Below are positions 5,124 to 7,794 of a stretch of 7,794 nt of DNA, piece after piece. Numbering within the stretch: the first letter of the stretch is position 1; each line of letters opens with the position of its first letter. The notes beneath the pieces are model-generated. The model did no database searches and was not told the origin of the DNA. It saw only the letters and a program-made list of their open reading frames with translations. Source of the DNA: Planctomycetales bacterium. Its GTDB lineage: Bacteria; Planctomycetota; Phycisphaerae; SM23-33. The position numbers were made by a program, and so were the translations under genes. The stretch lies in the NCBI GenBank assembly GCA_030642005.1, contig DAOWOP010000122.1, positions 1 through 7,794 of the forward strand, written 5' to 3'.

Positions 5124-5846
5124 ATGGAGATATTTCCAGCGATAGACCTGCGGGGCGGGAAGGTCGTCCGGCTTAGCCGGGGCGACTACGACCGGGAGCA
5201 AATCTATGCGACAGATGCCGCCGACGTAGCCGGCCGGTTCGCATCGGCGGGTGCGCGGTGGATTCACGTGGTCGATCTGGACGCCGCCCGCAGCGGCAAG
5301 CGCACAAACGCCGATGCCGTCAGAAGCATCTGCCGGACCGCCGGAGTCGATGTCCAACTCGGCGGAGGAATCCGCAGCGCCGAAGCGGTCGCCGATGCGG
5401 TGGCGCTGGGAGTAAGACGGCTGATTATCGGTTCGGCGGCCTTGAAGAACTGGGCGTGGTTCGAAAAACTTACCCAGCGGGCGGACTTGGCCGGGGCGAT
5501 CGTGCTGGGACTCGACGCGCGAGGCGGAAAACTGGCTGCCGCCGGATGGACCGAACAGACCGACCTGACCGTCGATCAGGTCGCACGGAGAGCCAAACGT
5601 CTGCCACTGGCCGCTATCGTCTATACCGACATCGACCGTGACGGGATGCTCACCGGGCCGGACCTGGACGGAACCGCACAACTTATCGAAACGACCGGCT
5701 TGCCCGTGATTGCCTCCGGCGGGATCGCCGGAATGGATGACATCGCACGATGCAAAGAGATCGGCTGTGCCGGCGCTATCGTCGGGCGGGCCTACTACGA
5801 AGGGAAAATCGACTTGGCTGAAGCGTGTGAATTGGCGAGGACGTGA
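5124..5846 (+). CDS. hisA: Phosphoribosylformimino-5-aminoimidazole carboxamide ribotide isomerase (HisA)
   Basis: HisA is a cytosolic (beta/alpha)8 barrel that performs the Amadori isomerisation of ProFAR to PRFAR in histidine biosynthesis. At 240 residues it has normal length. It opens with IFPAIDLRGGKVVRL, which contains the catalytic general base Asp8. IHVVDLDAA (48-55) and the phosphate-binding VQLGGGIRS (78-85) follow. GLDARGG (129-135) has the second catalytic Asp131. YTDIDRDGM (167-175) carries Thr168, and VIASGGI (195-201) is the second phosphate site. The acid pair and both glycine loops indicate HisA rather than HisF. No other his genes are in the window, so the pathway genes are scattered or lie elsewhere. 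No ribosome-binding site is visible, because the spacer after the ompA-like gene is an octamer repeat. Translational re-initiation or leader-independent initiation is likely. Confidence 0.96.
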   Translation: MEIFPAIDLRGGKVVRLSRGDYDREQIYATDAADVAGRFASAGARWIHVVDLDAARSGKRTNADAVRSICRTAGVDVQLGGGIRSAEAVADAVALGVRRLIIGSAALKNWAWFEKLTQRADLAGAIVLGLDARGGKLAAAGWTEQTDLTVDQVARRAKRLPLAAIVYTDIDRDGMLTGPDLDGTAQLIETTGLPVIASGGIAGMDDIARCKEIGCAGAIVGRAYYEGKIDLAEACELART

Positions 5847-5993
5847 AAAAAGAGATAAAATTTTTCTTGATTTCGGCGGAGTAAAGGCTTTTCCTAACCA
5901 CTGCGAGGGGCGAGGCTGAAAGAGGTTTCTCGGGGAAAAGAGGGTTTTCTCATAACCGCCAGGGATGATGCGGACAGTTCCTTCAATTGGACT
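5847..5993. other. Gene-free stretch before the rho leader palindrome
   Basis: I see no open frame with family features, no strong promoter pair and no structured RNA that I recognise. The stretch starts with an A/T-rich run just after the hisA stop (GAAAAAAGAGATAAAATTTTT), which could weakly contribute to termination. It then has purine-rich sequence of ordinary composition. The rho promoter must lie here or upstream but cannot be placed by eye. Confidence 0.4.
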
Positions 5994-6061
5994 AAAAAGC
6001 AGTCAGCGATCAGCAATCATAAAACAACAAACGCTGAACGCTGATTGCTGAACGCTTTTTT
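5994..6061. repeat. Heptamer-based imperfect palindrome upstream of rho, ending in T6
   Basis: The left arm (AAAAAGCAGTCAGCGATCAG, 5994-6013, continuing CAATCA) pairs imperfectly with the right arm, 6032-6061, which reads ACGCTGAACGCTGATTGCTG and then AACGC and six Ts (6056-6061). Both arms are made of TCAGCAA/GCTGATT-type heptamers. The shape suits a hairpin terminator for hisA. The 3' end of the element is directly followed by the rho ribosome-binding region (AAGGA at 6062-6066), so a transcript of rho from upstream would carry this hairpin in its leader. Confidence 0.6.
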
Positions 6062-6078
6062 AAGGATGCAAGATACCC

Positions 6079-7266
6079 ATGACAAAGACAAACAGTAATA
6101 AAGTCAAAACCGATGCGCCCCCAGCCGACGCGACTCCGGTCGAAACCGTTACGGTCTCCGGCGTGCTGGAAATTACCGAAAAGGGCTATGGCTTTCTCCG
6201 GCAGATGGAGAACGACTTTCGCGCAACGCCCGGCGACGTGTTCGTTTCCAAGGATTTCGTCGTCGGGGATCGCCTGCGGACCGGCGTGGTAATCGAAGGC
6301 GAGGCCACGCCGACGGCCAAGCGAAAGGCAGGCCCGAGAATGCAGAAAATCCTGCGGGTCAACGGGCGGGATTACGGGGACTGGCCCGACATCATCGCAA
6401 TTGCCGATCAGACCGTCGTGGACCCCCAGCCCAATATGAAACTCGAAACCACCGACGGGCCTATGGAGATGCGGGTGCTCGACCTGATCTGCCCCGTCGG
6501 CAAAGGCCAGCGAGGCCTGCTCGTCGCGCCGCCAAGGTCGGGAAAGACCATTCTGCTTCAGCAGATCGCAAACGCCATACTTACAAACTGTCCCGAAGTT
6601 CACGTCATCGTCCTGCTCGTCGATGAAAGGCCGGAAGAAGTAACCGACTTCAAGCGCAAAGTCGCCGCTGAGATAGTTCACTCCACCAACGACCAGACCG
6701 TCGCCAATCACGTTCGCATAACCGAGTTCACAATCGAGCGAGCCAAGCGAATGGCCGAGTTCGGCCAGGACGTCGTCATATTGCTGGACAGCCTGACCCG
6801 ACTGGGCCGGGCCTATAACCGGCACATCGAAACCTCAGGCAGGACCATGACCGGCGGAATGGACATCCGCGCTATGGAAAAACCCAAGCGACTCTTCGGC
6901 GCTGCCAGAAAAATCGAAAACGGCGGGTCGCTTACCATCCTCGCCACCGCTCTGGTCGAAACCGGAAGCAGAATGGACGACCTGATCTTCGAGGAGTTCA
7001 AGGGCACCGGAAACATGGAACTGCAACTGGACAGGCAACTGGCCGAAAAGAGAATCTGGCCGGCGGTCGATATCTCGAAGTCCGGTACCCGGAAAGAGGA
7101 ACTCCTGATGGATGACTGGAAACTCCCCAAAATCCACATGCTCCGCCGCTTCCTCAGCCAACTGAACGTGGGCCAGGAAATACCGCAACTCCTGTCGGTA
7201 ATGGCCAAGTTCAAAACCAACGACGAATTCCTCCGCCACCTCGACCTCGCCGGTAAAACATATTAG
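6079..7266 (+). CDS. rho: Transcription termination factor Rho
   Basis: Rho is a hexameric RNA helicase/ATPase that ends transcription on untranslated RNA. At 395 residues it is shorter than E. coli Rho (419). The N-terminal helix-bundle part is missing and replaced by about 25 polar residues. The RNA-binding OB fold starts at GVLEITEKGYGFLR (28-41), with aromatic Tyr37, Phe39 and Phe55 in place of the usual primary-site aromatics. The Walker A is APPRSGKT (150-157). LLVDERPEEVTDF (179-191) includes the catalytic Glu183, and VVILLDSLTRLGRAYN is the Walker B region (Asp237). The Q-loop is MTGGMD (257-262), and the R-loop EEFKGTGNMEL (305-315) is intact. The widespread FDEPA segment reads NDQTV (204-208). 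An in-frame TAA at 6061-6063 excludes an upstream start. AAGGA is 12 nt before the ATG. The stop codon overlaps the start of a MITE-like element. Confidence 0.97.
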   Translation: MTKTNSNKVKTDAPPADATPVETVTVSGVLEITEKGYGFLRQMENDFRATPGDVFVSKDFVVGDRLRTGVVIEGEATPTAKRKAGPRMQKILRVNGRDYGDWPDIIAIADQTVVDPQPNMKLETTDGPMEMRVLDLICPVGKGQRGLLVAPPRSGKTILLQQIANAILTNCPEVHVIVLLVDERPEEVTDFKRKVAAEIVHSTNDQTVANHVRITEFTIERAKRMAEFGQDVVILLDSLTRLGRAYNRHIETSGRTMTGGMDIRAMEKPKRLFGAARKIENGGSLTILATALVETGSRMDDLIFEEFKGTGNMELQLDRQLAEKRIWPAVDISKSGTRKEELLMDDWKLPKIHMLRRFLSQLNVGQEIPQLLSVMAKFKTNDEFLRHLDLAGKTY

Positions 7267-7404
7267 GTTCTGTCTGAAAACTATTTCAGACGGGCATTCA
7301 GTAAAAAGCATTCAGCGGTCAGCAATCAGCAATCAGCAAAAGAAAAAACTGAATGCTGAACGCTGATTGCTTTGAGGCGATGTATGACTTTTCAGACAGA
7401 GCCT
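7265..7404. mobile_element. MITE-like element, short copy (140 bp)
   Basis: The 18-bp terminal inverted repeats at 7265-7282 and 7387-7404 match each other with 2 differences and match the ends of the 4096-4298 element. The left subterminal hairpin (CTGTCTGAAA/TTTCAGACGG, 9 of 10 pairs, 7270-7293) and the 20-mer core at 7334-7353 are conserved. Heptamers (TCAGCAA, GCTGATT) fill the middle. It has no coding capacity. The element begins within the TAG stop codon of rho. The right flank is AGCAGG, and no clear target-site duplication beyond 2 bp is visible. Confidence 0.8.
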
Positions 7405-7447
7405 AGCAGGACAACGCGGGTTATATCTCCGCCCTCATCAAACCAAA

Positions 7448-7480
7448 GCCGACGGATAACTCTCCGTCGGTGTTGTTTTG
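7448..7480 (+). terminator. Probable intrinsic terminator of rho
   Basis: CCGACGGA (7449-7456) and TCCGTCGG (7463-7470) form an 8-bp stem with a 6-nt loop, extended by a G-T pair. TGTTGTTTTG follows as a broken U-tract. If the 140-bp MITE-like element is removed in thought, this hairpin lies about 45 bp after the rho stop, a normal terminator position. The strand assignment follows from the T-rich side. Confidence 0.65.
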
Positions 7481-7500
7481 TCGATGCAGGGAAACCGTTC

Positions 7501-7610
7501 GGACTGAACCGGAACAAAACGGAACGATTCGGAACAATACGGAACAATACGGAAAGATTCGGAAAGAATGGGAAAGATTGGGAAAGAATGGGAAAGTTTA
7601 GGAAAGTTTC
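7501..7610. repeat. 10-bp-period tandem array (GGAACAATAC / GGAAAGATTG)
   Basis: There are eleven contiguous degenerate units, each exactly 10 bp and each starting GGA. They change gradually from GGAACAATAC-type (left) to GGAAAGAATG and GGAAAGTTTC-type (right). The top strand is strongly purine-biased. The frames open across it (for example 7372-7740) encode only the repeat and resemble no protein. It is the largest item in the 528-bp gene-free end of the window. Confidence 0.8.
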
Positions 7611-7686
7611 AAAAACACGTAAATCGTTTGCTGACAATCACTTGCGTATTTCCCCCCCGAAAATCACCCCGTTTTTGAATTTTCCG

Positions 7687-7713
7687 TCTTGCTTATCTTG
7701 CCCATCTTGCCAC
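7687..7713. repeat. 9-bp-period array (TCTTGCCCA)
   Basis: There are three contiguous units: TCTTGCTTA, TCTTGCCCA and TCTTGCCAC. The array is short but in exact register, and is another fixed-period repeat in the same spacer. Confidence 0.6.
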
Positions 7714-7747
7714 TTTGTGGATTCGAGCGGTACGAAATAGGTTTGGT

Positions 7748-7787
7748 ATTGCGAAGCGGCAAGCCGCGTGGCTGGCCGCTTCGCAAT
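7748..7787. repeat. Hairpin with 13-bp perfect stem at window end
   Basis: ATTGCGAAGCGGC (7748-7760) and GCCGCTTCGCAAT (7775-7787) are perfect reverse complements. After one A/G mismatch the stem resumes with AGCC/GGCT around loop GCGT. No T-tract follows within the window (TGTTTCAA). It could be a palindromic intergenic repeat unit or part of a terminator continuing past the edge. Confidence 0.65.
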
Positions 7788-7794
7788 GTTTCAA

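Noticed and set aside
4425..5681. 418-residue open frame on the minus strand
   Set aside because: It spans the antisense of the ompA-like gene and most of hisA, both clearly real, and shows no domain of its own.
6010..6825. 271-residue open frame on the minus strand
   Set aside because: It is antisense to rho with no recognisable motif.
7265..7404. IS200/IS605-type element ends, because of the subterminal hairpins
   Set aside because: That family lacks terminal inverted repeats, and both copies here have clear 18-bp ones. No Y1 transposase is present, so I leave it as MITE-like.
7372..7740. 122-residue open frame over the 10-bp repeat array
   Set aside because: Its sequence is just the translated repeat plus element end, with no family features and a start inside the MITE-like terminus.

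Overview
The window carries seven intact protein genes, all on the + strand, separated by spacers unusually rich in short repeats. The coding DNA is moderately GC-rich. Several genes have good Shine-Dalgarno sites, but hisA has none. The Rho type and the style of the repeats suggest a bacterium of the Planctomycetota (Phycisphaerae-like), but this is an inference with low certainty because nothing in the window is a decisive taxonomic marker.

Layout. Positions 161-1306 encode a PLP-dependent trans-sulfuration enzyme (cystathionine gamma-synthase/lyase family). Positions 1541-2057 encode a Phd/YefM antitoxin and RelE/ParE toxin pair with its own promoter. This toxin-antitoxin pair sits inside two nested pairs of direct repeats. 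The inner pair is a 106-bp hairpin element (1327-1432 and 2068-2173). The outer pair is the last 22 codons and stop of the enzyme gene, present again at 2199-2270. The whole arrangement looks like an inserted or amplified, potentially excisable cassette at the 3' end of a metabolic gene. Positions 2482-3630 encode a type IV prepilin peptidase with an enlarged cytoplasmic/linker region. Positions 3782-4108 encode a small two-helix membrane protein resembling the LapA domain. Positions 4404-5096 encode a Pal/OmpA-like envelope protein with a signal peptide and coiled coil. Positions 5124-5846 encode HisA (histidine biosynthesis), and 6079-7266 encode transcription termination factor Rho.

The genes do not form one pathway. 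The probable transcription units are the enzyme alone, the toxin-antitoxin pair, the prepilin peptidase, the LapA-like gene, ompA-like plus hisA (27-bp spacer), and rho. The envelope-related genes (peptidase, LapA-like, OmpA-like) are adjacent but separated by palindromic or MITE-like elements.

The spacers are the most unusual part. Two MITE-like elements share 18-bp terminal inverted repeats and subterminal hairpins (4096-4298 and 7265-7404), and both begin exactly at the stop end of a gene. There is also a perfect 31-bp stem hairpin (2282-2361), a large palindrome built from 9-mers (3641-3769), and arrays of fixed period 7, 8, 9 and 10 bp, each restricted to intergenic DNA. No transposase, integrase, CRISPR array, tRNA or rRNA was seen.
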